A DNA stretch of 50,333 nt, taken from DASTPP01 sp035762175 (GTDB lineage: Bacteria > Myxococcota_A > Polyangia > Polyangiales > Polyangiaceae). The first letter of the stretch is position 1, and each line of letters starts with the position of its first letter. Shown here in pieces: positions 33,675 through 42,500 of this stretch. Made by a program: the position numbers and the translations under genes. Location: the NCBI GenBank assembly GCA_035762175.1, contig DASTPP010000142.1, positions 1 through 50,333 of the forward strand. Reading direction: 5' to 3'. The notes beneath the pieces are model-generated. The model had not been told where the DNA came from, searched no databases, and saw only the letters and a list, made by a program, of their open reading frames with translations.

Positions 33675-34489
33675 TCCGGGTACCTCCGGCCGAATTGCCC
33701 CCCGAGGCGGCCCGGTCCCTCGCCGACTACCAGGCGGCCGTCGACATGTTCGCTTCGTACGCAGAGCGCGTCGTCGCGGCGAAAGAGCGCTTCGCCGCGG
33801 CGAACCGCAAAGAGAACCCGGCGTTCCGGGCGGTTCGCCAGACCCTCGACGGCATGTGCCACGGCCCGAGGCGGTGCATGTACTGCGAAGACTCGGCCGC
33901 CGACGAGGTCGAACACGTTCGCCCGAAAGACCTCTACCCCGAGGTCGTCTTCGCGTGGGCCAACTACCTCTACGCCTGCGGGCCCTGCAACGGCCCGAAG
34001 AACAACCGCTTTCAGGTGTTCTCGGCGCGCAGCGGTCAGATCGTCAACGTGACCCGTTCGCCGAAGGCGCCGGTCGTCGCGCCCGAGCCGGGCGACCCCT
34101 TGCTCATCGACCCCCGGCGCGAGAACCCCCTCTTGTTCATGCGCCTCGATCTACGAGACACGTTTCTCTTCCATGAGCTTTATCCGCCCGGCACGAGAGA
34201 CTACGAGCGGGCGTATCATACGATTGACGTGCTCGACTTGAACGGCGCGCGCGGGCGCGAATACCTGCCCAAGGCGCGCGCCGAAGAGTACGAGGCCCGG
34301 TGCGCCATCTTGGGCCACTACGTTTCGCAGAAGAAGGCTGGCCACCCGCCCGAAGCGTTGGCCCGGAAGCGGGCGGCCCTCGGGCGGCGTGGCCACCCCA
34401 CCGTGTGGGCAGAAATGAAGCGCCAGCAGAGCAAGATTGCCGAGCTACGCGCCCTGTTCAGCGAGGCCCCCGAAGCGCTCGATTGGTAG
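33671..34489 (+). CDS. ptuB: PtuB-like HNH endonuclease (Septu-type)
   Basis: A 272-aa HNH nuclease, translationally coupled to the ATPase gene. The zinc-ribbon HNH core is intact: C-M-Y-C (69-72), EHVRPKDLYP with His82, a central Asn in WANYLYA, and CGPCNGPKNN (Cys103, Cys106). The C-terminal part carries LIDPRRENPLLFM and TIDVLDLNGARGREYL, as in the TIGR02646/retron-HNH family used by Septu and by PtuAB-type retron effectors. No reverse transcriptase is nearby, so this is a stand-alone Septu-like pair, not a retron. The predicted role is DNA degradation when phage infection relieves inhibition by the ATPase; this follows from the family, not from the sequence. Confidence 0.88.
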   Translation: MIRVPPAELPPEAARSLADYQAAVDMFASYAERVVAAKERFAAANRKENPAFRAVRQTLDGMCHGPRRCMYCEDSAADEVEHVRPKDLYPEVVFAWANYLYACGPCNGPKNNRFQVFSARSGQIVNVTRSPKAPVVAPEPGDPLLIDPRRENPLLFMRLDLRDTFLFHELYPPGTRDYERAYHTIDVLDLNGARGREYLPKARAEEYEARCAILGHYVSQKKAGHPPEALARKRAALGRRGHPTVWAEMKRQQSKIAELRALFSEAPEALDW

Positions 34490-34937
34490 GGAGGGCAGCC
34501 GCGACGCACCTGGGGGTACCCCTAGGGCGAGCGCACCTACGGCAGGCATTTTTACGGTGCTCCCAACGACAGCAGGTTCGCGCAGTTGCGGGGCGTGCAT
34601 CCAGGTCGACTTGCCCGTCGGCACGCTCGACGATTTCAACGCCGTTTCGGTACCGGCGTCCCCCTCGCATGCCGGCCCGCGGGCGCACGGGCCGGGCGGC
34701 CGGCGTCGGGCCGACGGCCGGGCCGAGGGCCCGACAGGCGTCGCCCCCCCGACCAGGCCACCGCGGGCATAAGCCCGACCGTTGCCCCCCTACGGGGGCG
34801 TTGCCCGACCAAAGCGCGACCCTTCGCCCACCAACCGATCGGTACTCGACCCCTAAGCCCGACCGTTCCCTTTGAAGCCCCGGAGGGCCCGACCCAAAGC
34901 CAGACCGTTCGAAAATAGCCCCCCCATGCCCCTGGCT
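34490..34937. other. Gene-free stretch after the Septu-like pair
   Basis: No gene is supported. From about 34780 the motif cgacc/cccgacc recurs irregularly. AAGCCCGACCGTTC (34855-34868) is the exact inverse of GAACGGTCGGGCTT (34938-34951), the first bases of the downstream array. Confidence 0.5.
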
Positions 34938-35105
34938 GAACGGTCGGGCTTTGATCGGCCAACGAATTCGTTGCCGACCGAAGGGTCGGGCTTCGATCGG
35001 CCAACGACGTCGTTGCCGGCCGAAGGGTCGGGCTTAGCACCGCAAACGGATCAGGAGGGGGCCGAAGGGTCGGGCTTCGATTGGCCATCGAAGTCGCTGC
35101 CGGCC
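34938..35105. repeat. Four-unit 42-bp tandem array with central palindromes
   Basis: Units begin at 34938, 34980, 35022 and 35064 with gaasggtcgggctt. Units 1 and 2 each contain a perfect 14-bp palindrome, CAACGAATTCGTTG and CAACGACGTCGTTG, which differ at the two central pairs yet remain symmetric. Unit 4 keeps a weaker form and unit 3 has lost it. The period equals that of the array at 4749. Confidence 0.85.
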
Positions 35106-35271
35106 GATTACCGCGGCCGACGGGGCGGCGGGGGGGGCCGCCCTTTCCGAACGGCGGGGCCAACGCTGCGACGTCGAGGGCTCGGGGTGCGTGGCACCGG
35201 CTTTGCTTGGCCTTGTCGTGATTGCGCTCGCAACGGTCGAGCACGCCGGATGAGCCACTCAGGAGGACGCC

Positions 35272-35418
35272 ATGAACGAAGCTGCCGAGACCACCGACGT
35301 CGTGCAAGCCGAGCCCGGCAACGAGCCGACGAACGAGTCGGCCCAAGATCAAGCCTGGGACGTCTCGTTCGAGAGCGAGTCGTTCTACCCTATCGAACAG
35401 TTTTACGCCGAAGACTGA
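35272..35418 (+). CDS. 48-residue acidic peptide
   Basis: An ATG at 35272 stands behind a textbook AGGAGG (35261-35266). The 48-residue product is strongly acidic and almost free of Lys/Arg: MNEAAETTDVVQAEPGNEP at the start, and a C-terminal part with repeated aromatic-acidic pairs, SFESESFYPIEQFYAED. Codon use is good and the frame ends cleanly. No homologue comes to mind. It could be a small acidic regulator, a DNA-mimic-type inhibitor, or a precursor peptide with an N-terminal leader and Ser/Thr/Glu-rich core. No obvious modification enzyme, ATP-grasp or transporter lies next to it; the next gene codes for another acidic protein. Confidence 0.65.
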   Translation: MNEAAETTDVVQAEPGNEPTNESAQDQAWDVSFESESFYPIEQFYAED

Positions 35419-35482
35419 CCCCCCGGTCTGCCATTCTGCCCCATGTGGCGCCGCGGCCGCCGTGGGCGCGCTCAATCGACCG

Positions 35483-35589
35483 ATTCGCGGCGCGTTCCCG
35501 TGCCCCCGCGGCGGGCCGCGCGTTGCCCCCGCGAGGCGGGGGGGCGGGGCCGAGCCGCGCTCCCGCTGCCACGGGAAAGCGCCGCGAAT
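35483..35589. mobile_element. 107-bp MITE-like element with 20-bp inverted ends
   Basis: The left end ATTCGCGGCGCGTTCCCGTG (35483-35502) is the inverse of the right end (35570-35589) except for one base. The inside is GC-rich (gcccccgcgaggcggg). A second copy, lacking its left end, lies at 36470-36565 in the same orientation. It contains no gene. The size, ends and second copy fit a small non-autonomous element or a REP-type repeat. Confidence 0.65.
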
Positions 35590-35710
35590 TACCGAATCAG
35601 CCTGCCCGCGCGCCCCCGGGGCCTCGGAGGGAGCCGCGGCGGGTGCGATCGCCGCGCAAAAAGGCACCGGCGAACGGCGCGCGCGCGACGGGCCTGGTAC
35701 AAAGGGCCGC

Positions 35711-36409
35711 ATGTCTGGCGACGCCATCGTTGTTTTCCACCCGAAAGATCCCGACCGGCTGACGCCCTTTCTCGACCTCGACGACGAGAGCGAGGAGAGC
35801 GAGGAGGACGAGCGCCCCTACGCCGAGGCGCTCGAAGACGGGACATTCCTCGTGCACACGTTCCAGCCCTTCGAGGTGTTCGTGCAGGCCCCCGACGCCG
35901 CGAGCGAGTGGCTGGCCCAGTTTGGCGACGACCTCACCGCGGTGCACGACGACCCGCGCGGCTTCTTCTTTTTCCCCGACGACGTCGAGCCCGAAGCGAC
36001 GAGTTACGAGGGGCTCATCGCCGAAATCGGCGACGGCGGCATCTTCCTCGGCGGCGAGCCGGACGACGACGACGGGGCGCTCGACCTCGGTGCGTTGCAA
36101 GCCCTTGCCGGTCAGCTGCTCGGCGCGCAGGCGGGCGACGCTTCGCCCCCCGGTTCGTTCGAAGTCGGGCAGATGATTCAGAACCTGCAGCGGAACTTGA
36201 TCGACGCTCTCGGCATCGACCCCGCGCAGCTCGACCTCGCGAGCCGCGACGACAGGCCCGACGGCGGGGCCGGAGATGACTCCGACGGCGGGGCCGGCGA
36301 CGCGGCCGGCGGAAGGTCCGACCGGGCGACCGGCGGGCCGTCCGGCGACGCGACCGGCGAGCACGTCAGGACGCCGCCAACCGCGCCGAAGCCCGCCAAG
36401 AAGCCCTGA
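35711..36409 (+). CDS. Acidic protein of unknown function
   Basis: A 232-aa soluble acidic protein. The start at 35711 gives MSGDAIVVFHPKDPDRLTP. Residues 25-45 are a run of Asp/Glu/Ser (DDESEESEEDE). The centre has folded-looking segments (FLVHTFQPFEVFVQAP, WLAQFGDDLTAV, RGFFFFPDDVEP, GLIAEIGDGGIFLGGEP). The end is Gly/Asp/Ala-rich low complexity. There is no signal peptide or membrane segment. It lies between two copies of the MITE-like element and downstream of the acidic peptide. I do not recognise it. Confidence 0.7.
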   Translation: MSGDAIVVFHPKDPDRLTPFLDLDDESEESEEDERPYAEALEDGTFLVHTFQPFEVFVQAPDAASEWLAQFGDDLTAVHDDPRGFFFFPDDVEPEATSYEGLIAEIGDGGIFLGGEPDDDDGALDLGALQALAGQLLGAQAGDASPPGSFEVGQMIQNLQRNLIDALGIDPAQLDLASRDDRPDGGAGDDSDGGAGDAAGGRSDRATGGPSGDATGEHVRTPPTAPKPAKKP

Positions 36410-36469
36410 CGGCGGGCGCCACCGAGCTCGCCGCGGTCGCGGGGATTCGGCAACCCAACCGCCCGCTGG

Positions 36470-36565
36470 CACCGTGCCCCCGCGGTGGGGCGCGCGCTTC
36501 GCCCGGCGAGGCGGGGGGGCGGGGCTGCGCCGCGTTCTGTTGCCACGGGAAAACGCCACAAATTA
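36470..36565. repeat. Second, truncated copy of the MITE-like element
   Basis: Starts ccgtgcccccgcgg and ends gccacgggaaaacgccac, parallel to 35500-35589 with scattered changes. The left inverted end is missing. The two copies form direct repeats around the gene at 35711. Confidence 0.65.
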
Positions 36566-36850
36566 CCGGATCAACGCGACGACGTTCAGCTGGTGCTCCG
36601 CCGCGGCCGCCCACGTCTCGTCGAGCATCTCCTCTTCCTTGGGCCGGTGAAAAGCACCCATGACGAACGAGATGTTCTTCCTGGGCGCTTCACCGGGCCC
36701 CGATGTCATCCCGGCGTGGATGTTCGATCGCACGGCCTGCGCGCCGATGACGTTGGGGGCGCGGCGAGCGTCCGTCGATGCCCTCCACGAGTTGCGGGCC
36801 CTCGTCGACGAGCTCCGAGCGCCAATCCCTCGCGCGCCTTCTGACTCCAC
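36563..36850 (-). pseudogene. Possible gene remnant, unknown
   Basis: The minus frame ends with PRKNISFVMGAFHRPKEEEM and AAEHQLNVVALIR, then TAA. This segment looks protein-like (amphipathic helix, few Pro/Arg), whereas the beginning of the frame does not. A neighbouring frame (DWRSELVDEGPQLVEGID) looks better there, suggesting a frameshift near 36775. I do not know the family. Confidence 0.3.
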
Positions 36851-36937
36851 GTGGTCTCGGTGTCACCGCTGCTGGGGGGCGGCGGAGATTGAGTCGGGCG
36901 TCCAGAATGGCGCCACGACGGCGGCCCGCGGGGGCGC

Positions 36938-38173
36938 TCAGTCGCGCGCGTAGAGGTGTGCCCGCGTGAGGGGCAGCGCCGGCGCGCGGCCGCGCCGGCG
37001 GAGCAGCGTCTGGTAGACTTGGAGGTCACCTTCACGGAACTCGAACGCAAAGCCCGCGAGGTAGAGCCGAAAGGCGCGGTAATGGCCTTCGGAGGTGGTC
37101 CTCTTGACCGACTCGGCGCCCTCCTCCAGGCGGCGCAACCAGGCCCGGAGCGTCAGGACGTAGTGACTGCTCAGGCTCTCGACGTCGTGGACCTCGAGGC
37201 CCGCACCCTCAGCGTTCGCCAGCATGGTTCCAATCGAGGAGAGCGAGGCGTCGGGGAAAATGAAGCGCTGGATGAACGCGTGTCCTCCGCGGTCCACGGC
37301 CCGTGGAGGCCGGACGATACCCTGGTTGAGGCACAGCCCGCCGGGCCGGAGGACCCCGGCGATCGTCTCGAAGAAGCGGGGCTGGAGGTCTTTGCCCACG
37401 TGCTCGACGATCCCGAGCGTCGCGACCTTGTCGAACGCCTCCACGCGCTCAAGCGCTCGGAAATCCATGACCTCGACGCGGCACCTCTCGGAGACGCCCG
37501 CCTCCCGGGCGCGCCTCCGCACGACCTCCGCCTGATGCTCGCTCAGCGTCACGCCGAGCACGTCCGCGCCGTAGCGCACCGCGGCGTGGACGCTAAGGCT
37601 ACCCCACCCGCAGCCGAGGTCGAGGAGCCGGTCCCCCGGCTGGAGCAAGAGCTTGCGACAGACGTGATCCATCTTGCGGACGCTGGCTGTTTCCAGCGCA
37701 TCGTCGGGCGAATCGTAGTATGCGCAGGTGTACAGCATCGTCGGGTCGAGCCACGAGCGCCAGAACTCGTACGGCAGATCGTAGTGGTAGTTGACCGCCT
37801 CTCTGGCACGTTCCACCGTGCCTGGCTCACCGGTGAGCTCGGTGCCGAGGCCCGGCGCCGCGAGCCAAGGGGCCGCCCCTTCGCCCAGAGAGACCGCGAG
37901 GCGCTCAGACAGCCCCACCGCCGCCTCGGCGTCTCCCTCCAGGTCGAAGAGACCGTCGACATACGCGACCGCGAGGGACAGGCTGTCGCGCATCGACAGC
38001 ACTCGGGCCGCCGCGTCGGCGGACGCGAACACTAGCGTGAAGCGGCTCGGCTGCCCCTCGCTGGGGCAGACGACTGCCTCGCCGCCCACGCACACGGTGA
38101 AATCGCGCGGCCTCTCTAGATCGTCAAGCAGCGTCGCCACGGAGCGCGGCGCCGCCTTCTCTGCGTCGGACAT
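36938..38173 (-). CDS. cfa: Cyclopropane-fatty-acyl-phospholipid synthase-like methyltransferase
   Basis: A 411-aa SAM-dependent enzyme of the CFA synthase family, which adds a methylene or methyl group to unsaturated acyl chains of membrane phospholipids. NYHYDLPYEFWRSWLD (128-143) and the SAM motif LLDLGCGWGSL (183-193) are intact, as are TLSEHQAE, GIVEHVGKD and the closing YRAFRLYLAGFAFEFREGDL. The start at 38173 is the only ATG near a family-like N-terminus. It follows the acyl-CoA dehydrogenase gene by 146 bases on the same strand, so the two may act on the same lipid pool. Confidence 0.92.
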   Translation of the reverse strand: MSDAEKAAPRSVATLLDDLERPRDFTVCVGGEAVVCPSEGQPSRFTLVFASADAAARVLSMRDSLSLAVAYVDGLFDLEGDAEAAVGLSERLAVSLGEGAAPWLAAPGLGTELTGEPGTVERAREAVNYHYDLPYEFWRSWLDPTMLYTCAYYDSPDDALETASVRKMDHVCRKLLLQPGDRLLDLGCGWGSLSVHAAVRYGADVLGVTLSEHQAEVVRRRAREAGVSERCRVEVMDFRALERVEAFDKVATLGIVEHVGKDLQPRFFETIAGVLRPGGLCLNQGIVRPPRAVDRGGHAFIQRFIFPDASLSSIGTMLANAEGAGLEVHDVESLSSHYVLTLRAWLRRLEEGAESVKRTTSEGHYRAFRLYLAGFAFEFREGDLQVYQTLLRRRGRAPALPLTRAHLYARD

Positions 38174-38319
38174 GGACTCTATATACCCTCGGCGATGGAG
38201 CGGAGCCCAGCAAGCGCCTAAGGGGGGCCGCAAAATAAAAGTTACGCTCGGAGTTGCGGCCGCAGCTCCGGTAGGTCGTGAGCTGCGGGAGCAGCGTCAA
38301 GTTTGTTCTGCGAACCTAC

Positions 38320-39477
38320 TTAGGACCCGTAACCGCGAACCTTGGCGATGACCTCGTTCATGACCTCGACCGTGCCGCCGCCGATGGGGAGCACCCGGAC
38401 GTCACGGTAGAGCCTCTCCACGATCGTCCCCTGCATATAGCCCATCCCTCCCAGGATTTGAACCGCCTCATTGCATACGTCGAGGGCGACGAGGCTCGCG
38501 AAGTTCTTCGCTTCGCTCACCTCCTCGAGCGCCCCGAGGCCGCGGCGCATGGCGTCGGCGACGAGGTAGACGAACGACTTCGCGGCGCGCGTCTGGGTGG
38601 CCATCCGCGCGAGCTTATGGCGGGTCACCTGGAAGCCGCTCAGGGGGCGGCCGAAGGCGGATCGAGCGCGCGCGTGGCACTCGGCCTCGGCGAGGGCCAC
38701 CTCGGCGCTCGCGTAGCCGTAGGCCGCGAGCGTCAACCGTTCCATCTGGAAGTTCTGCATGCAGGCGCGGAACCCCGCCCCTTCGTCGCCGAGCCGGTTC
38801 TCTGCCGGGACGCGGCAGCCGTCGAAGCTCAGCGACGCTGTGTCGCTCGCGCGCCAGCCCATCTTCTTGAGCGATCCTGAGACAGAGAAGCCGGGCGTGC
38901 CCCTCTCGACGACGAAGAACGTGAGACCCCCGTGGGGTGACTCGCCGGTGCGCGCCAGCACGGTCACCAGGTCGGCACGGACGCCGCTGGTGATGAACGT
39001 CTTCTCGCCGTCGAGCAGGTAGGCGTCGCCGTCGCGGCGCGCTCGGGTCTTGATCCCCGCGACGTCGGAGCCCGTGCCCGGCTCGGTGATCGCCAGGGCG
39101 GCGATGCGCTCGCCGCGGAGCACCGGCGGGAGGAAGCGACATTTCTGTTCCTCAGTGCCGAGGCTGACGATCGGGGGCAGCGCGATGCCGGCGCTGCCGA
39201 GGCCCGCGACGACGCCGGCGACGCCCGCGGACATCAGCGCCTCGACGCCGAGGATGAGGTGGAACGGGTCGCCGCCCCCGCCCCCGTAGGGCTCCGGGAA
39301 CACGGCTCCCAGGATCCCTGCCTCCCCCGCCTTCGCGTAGAGCTCGCGGGGGAAGCTCCCCGTCTCGTCCCACGCGGCGGCCTCTGGGGCGATCTCTTGA
39401 TCGGCGAAGCGCCGGCAGCTCTCATGGAAGAGCACATGGGACTCGTCGAGGAGCGCACGGTAGTAAGGCTCGATCAT
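38320..39477 (-). CDS. Acyl-CoA dehydrogenase
   Basis: A 385-aa FAD flavoenzyme that makes a trans-2-enoyl-CoA from an acyl-CoA. Typical features are FPEPYGGGGGD, the FAD-binding ALAITEPGTGSDVAGIKT, FGRPLSGFQVTRHKLARMA, and the C-terminal QILGGMGYMQGTIVERLYRDVR with the base Glu371 in GGTVEV. The length is standard. The start is 29 bases after the stop of the kinase-NACHT gene on the same strand. Context (CFA-type enzyme downstream) suggests lipid modification, but the substrate is unknown. Confidence 0.93.
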   Translation of the reverse strand: MIEPYYRALLDESHVLFHESCRRFADQEIAPEAAAWDETGSFPRELYAKAGEAGILGAVFPEPYGGGGGDPFHLILGVEALMSAGVAGVVAGLGSAGIALPPIVSLGTEEQKCRFLPPVLRGERIAALAITEPGTGSDVAGIKTRARRDGDAYLLDGEKTFITSGVRADLVTVLARTGESPHGGLTFFVVERGTPGFSVSGSLKKMGWRASDTASLSFDGCRVPAENRLGDEGAGFRACMQNFQMERLTLAAYGYASAEVALAEAECHARARSAFGRPLSGFQVTRHKLARMATQTRAAKSFVYLVADAMRRGLGALEEVSEAKNFASLVALDVCNEAVQILGGMGYMQGTIVERLYRDVRVLPIGGGTVEVMNEVIAKVRGYGS

Positions 39478-39506
39478 GAAGGGCCTCTGGGTCCGGCGAC
39501 GCGCCT

Positions 39507-42500
39507 TCAAGCGCTGTCGTGAATGCGCCGGCAGGTCTCGAAGACCGTCGCCAGCTCGGGCACGGGAAGGTATCCGCGGATGGCCTCGGCGACGGGGCTG
39601 TCAGGATCGAAGATCGCCGGTAGCTCCCTCGCCAGCTCGGCGACGTGTGCGTCATGGCGGCGTGCGACCACCAGGTGGTAGAGGTAGTGAACCGCCGAGA
39701 TGGGCCGGTGCGAATCGGTAGCCGCGAGGTATTGCGCTCGGAGGAAGGCGACCTGGACCGAGCGGTTCTCCACCGTGACGCGCGGCCCGTTCTCCGTGAG
39801 GGTGCTGACCACCTGGAGGGCTTGGTGCTGCGTCTCGAGATCGTCGCCGAGCCCGGGCCAAGGGATCGCGGGCGCCCGCGTGCGGAAGCGCTGGGCGAAG
39901 GCCTTCATGTAGCACCAGGAAATGCTGGCCATCATCGCGTCACGCGGGGCGCCGGGGGAGAGGTAGCCCTCGTAGATCGGGATGAGCCGCTGCCGGAGGT
40001 CGCGCGCCGCGGGGTCGTCGTCCCGGAGCGCTCGGTAGCTAACGCCGTTCAGCGCGATGCACCTGGCCACGGGCTTCATGTGGTCGAGCGCTGCGATGAG
40101 CGCGTCGATGGCGGGGCCGTCCATGGGCACGCGCGAGCTCGCGATCAGGGCGTTGAAGTTGGCTGCGATGAGCGCGTCGCCCGTCTCCACGGCGCGCGAG
40201 AGGACGTGCCGCACGAGCGGCTCGTCGATGACGACGCCCGCCTTGCAGAGCAGCTCGCCCGCCGTCTTGTGGACGTGCGGCGAGATCCCGACGACGCGCA
40301 GCTCGTCGACGTGCCAGGTGCGGATGCACGCGGCAAGGTAGCGCGCGGCGAGGAAGTCCTGCCACTCGCGGTGCATGAAGCGGACGCGTTGCAGGCCGGT
40401 GGGGAAGAAGACGCTCCGCTTCAGCAGCGCCTCGGAGGCCCGGCTGTCGGCGACGAGATCGAAGCCCGCGGCCAAGAGGTAGGCGGCCTCGTCCTCGGGG
40501 CAGCGCTCAGAGAAGGCCCGCCAGCGCGCAGCCGCGGCCGTGGCCTCCGCGCGGAGCTCCGCGACGGCGATGTCGCCTCTGAGCTTCGACTGGAAGATCC
40601 AGCCGACGAGCGTGACAGCATCCATCCAGCGGTCTGCGTCGGTGGACTGCTCGTCCGCGTCGTGGATGTCCGTGAGGTGGCTTTCCTCTATGATCGCCAG
40701 GAGCGCCTGCTCGATCACCTCGGCCGGCGTCTGGAGCGAGCGCTCGGTGAGCGTCGTGGAGCGCGGCCCGAGCCACGAGAGGAGCAGCGGCGTCAAGAGC
40801 AGCCTCCGCACGTCGGGGTCGGCGACCGAGCCGAGGAGCCGGGCGATCCCCGGAAAGCGCTCCTGCGCCTGCGCCGTCGTAAGGTGCAAGATCTCGAAGA
40901 TGTGATTGGTGCTGCTGGCCAGCATGCGGATGCCGGGCTGGCTGCTGCGCACGCCGAGCACGACGACGAGATCGCCGTTGTGCGAGAACTCGGAGGTAAT
41001 GTGCTGGAGCATTTCGCGGAACTCGGAGAGTCCCACCCCGGCATTGTTTGTGAGGAACTCGTCCACCCCGTCGAGGACGAGCACCGTCGGCAGATCCCTG
41101 ACACGCGTCTCGAGCCACGCCGACGTGACGAGGTCGCCGCGGCGGAGCGGGCCGTAGGCGGAGAGCAGGGCATTGGCCCAGTCACACCACCTTCGGAGGA
41201 TTGTCGTGAGGAGCAGCCTACCCCGATCGGCGGGCGCGGCGGCGGCGAGCCGCTTCAGATCCTCGGCGTCAAGCGACTCCTGTTGCAATGGGCAGACGAT
41301 GGGCAGCGGCAATCGGCGCGCGACGTCCTGCTGGAATTCCAGTGCGAGCCTGCGGCCGAGGGTCCGGAGCGCGGTCGATTTTCCCACGCCGACGTCCCCG
41401 GCGACGACCAGCCGGCGGGGGCGAGCCGAGCTCTTGCGGAGCAGCGCCAGGATCTGGTCGTGCACGCCGCGCTGGGTGCCGGCGGTCGCGTAGTCGAGGG
41501 TCGGCCGCGTGACGTCCCCTTCGCCCCCGGGAGCGCCAGCGGCATCGCCAATCAACGTGCCGATCTGCGCGGCGCGGTCCAGCGCGAGGGAGCGGCGGAT
41601 TGTCTCCAGCGCGACGAGTTGGTCGGGCACGCCCGCGTACGCGTCGAGCCTCAGGAAGCCGGAGAGGGATCGCGCGGCGCTGTCTTCGAGGTTGCGTCCG
41701 CCCGGGGTGTCGTCGGACGACAGGTGGCGCGCCCCGAACGCTCGGAAGAGCGGGCAGGGCAGGCCAATCGCCGCGGCCTCTGTCGCGCGCGCCTCGTACG
41801 CTCGCTCGATCTCCCCGGCGCGATCGTCGAGGGACACGGTCGTGCCCCATCCACCGGGATCGCTCCCCGCGATCATCACGATCTGACGGGTGCGCAGGGC
41901 CACGGATCGATCGAAGTCGGGCACGCGCCCGGAGGCGAGGCCCTCGATCGCGGCGGCGTAGTCCTGCTCCAGGATCTGCCGCAGCAGGAGGGCGCCGGGC
42001 TCGTCGGCGACGACGACGACGTTGAGGGCTCCGGTGGACGCGAGCTCGATCGTCATACGCGCTTCGGGCACGGACACGGGCGCATCGGGGTCGAGCTGCA
42101 AGAGGAGGACGTCGAAGTCGGAGTCCTCGTGGAGGACGAGGCTCCGCGCGAGCCGACTCCACCTGACGGCCGCCTCGGCGGCGACGACGAAGACGAGGAC
42201 CCATGGCCGACTCGGGCCGGCGCGCGCGTGTCGGCGCGCCGCGTGGAACGACGAGCGTCCAGTCTCCAGCGTCACCCAGAAGTCGTCATCGGAGGCGAGA
42301 CGGTCAGGCGCCGCCGTCACGGAGCTCGATCGGCGCTTCTGCAACATCCGCGAACGGCCCGCGTCCGCCGGGGAATCCGGCGGGCCGACCGAGACGACCC
42401 GGGACTGGAAGGCATGCGGCTCGTTCGCGGCCCCCTCGGAAGGGAGCCACCGTCTGGCGGCCTCGGCGAAGGCCTCGGCGAGCTCCAGCGCTGACTGGAA

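Noticed and set aside
31530..34489. Retron of the PtuAB-effector type
   Set aside because: No reverse transcriptase and no msr/msd-like sequence lies within the window around the pair.
33671..34489. Restriction-modification HNH enzyme
   Set aside because: No methyltransferase is nearby and the translational coupling to a PtuA-like ATPase fits Septu better.
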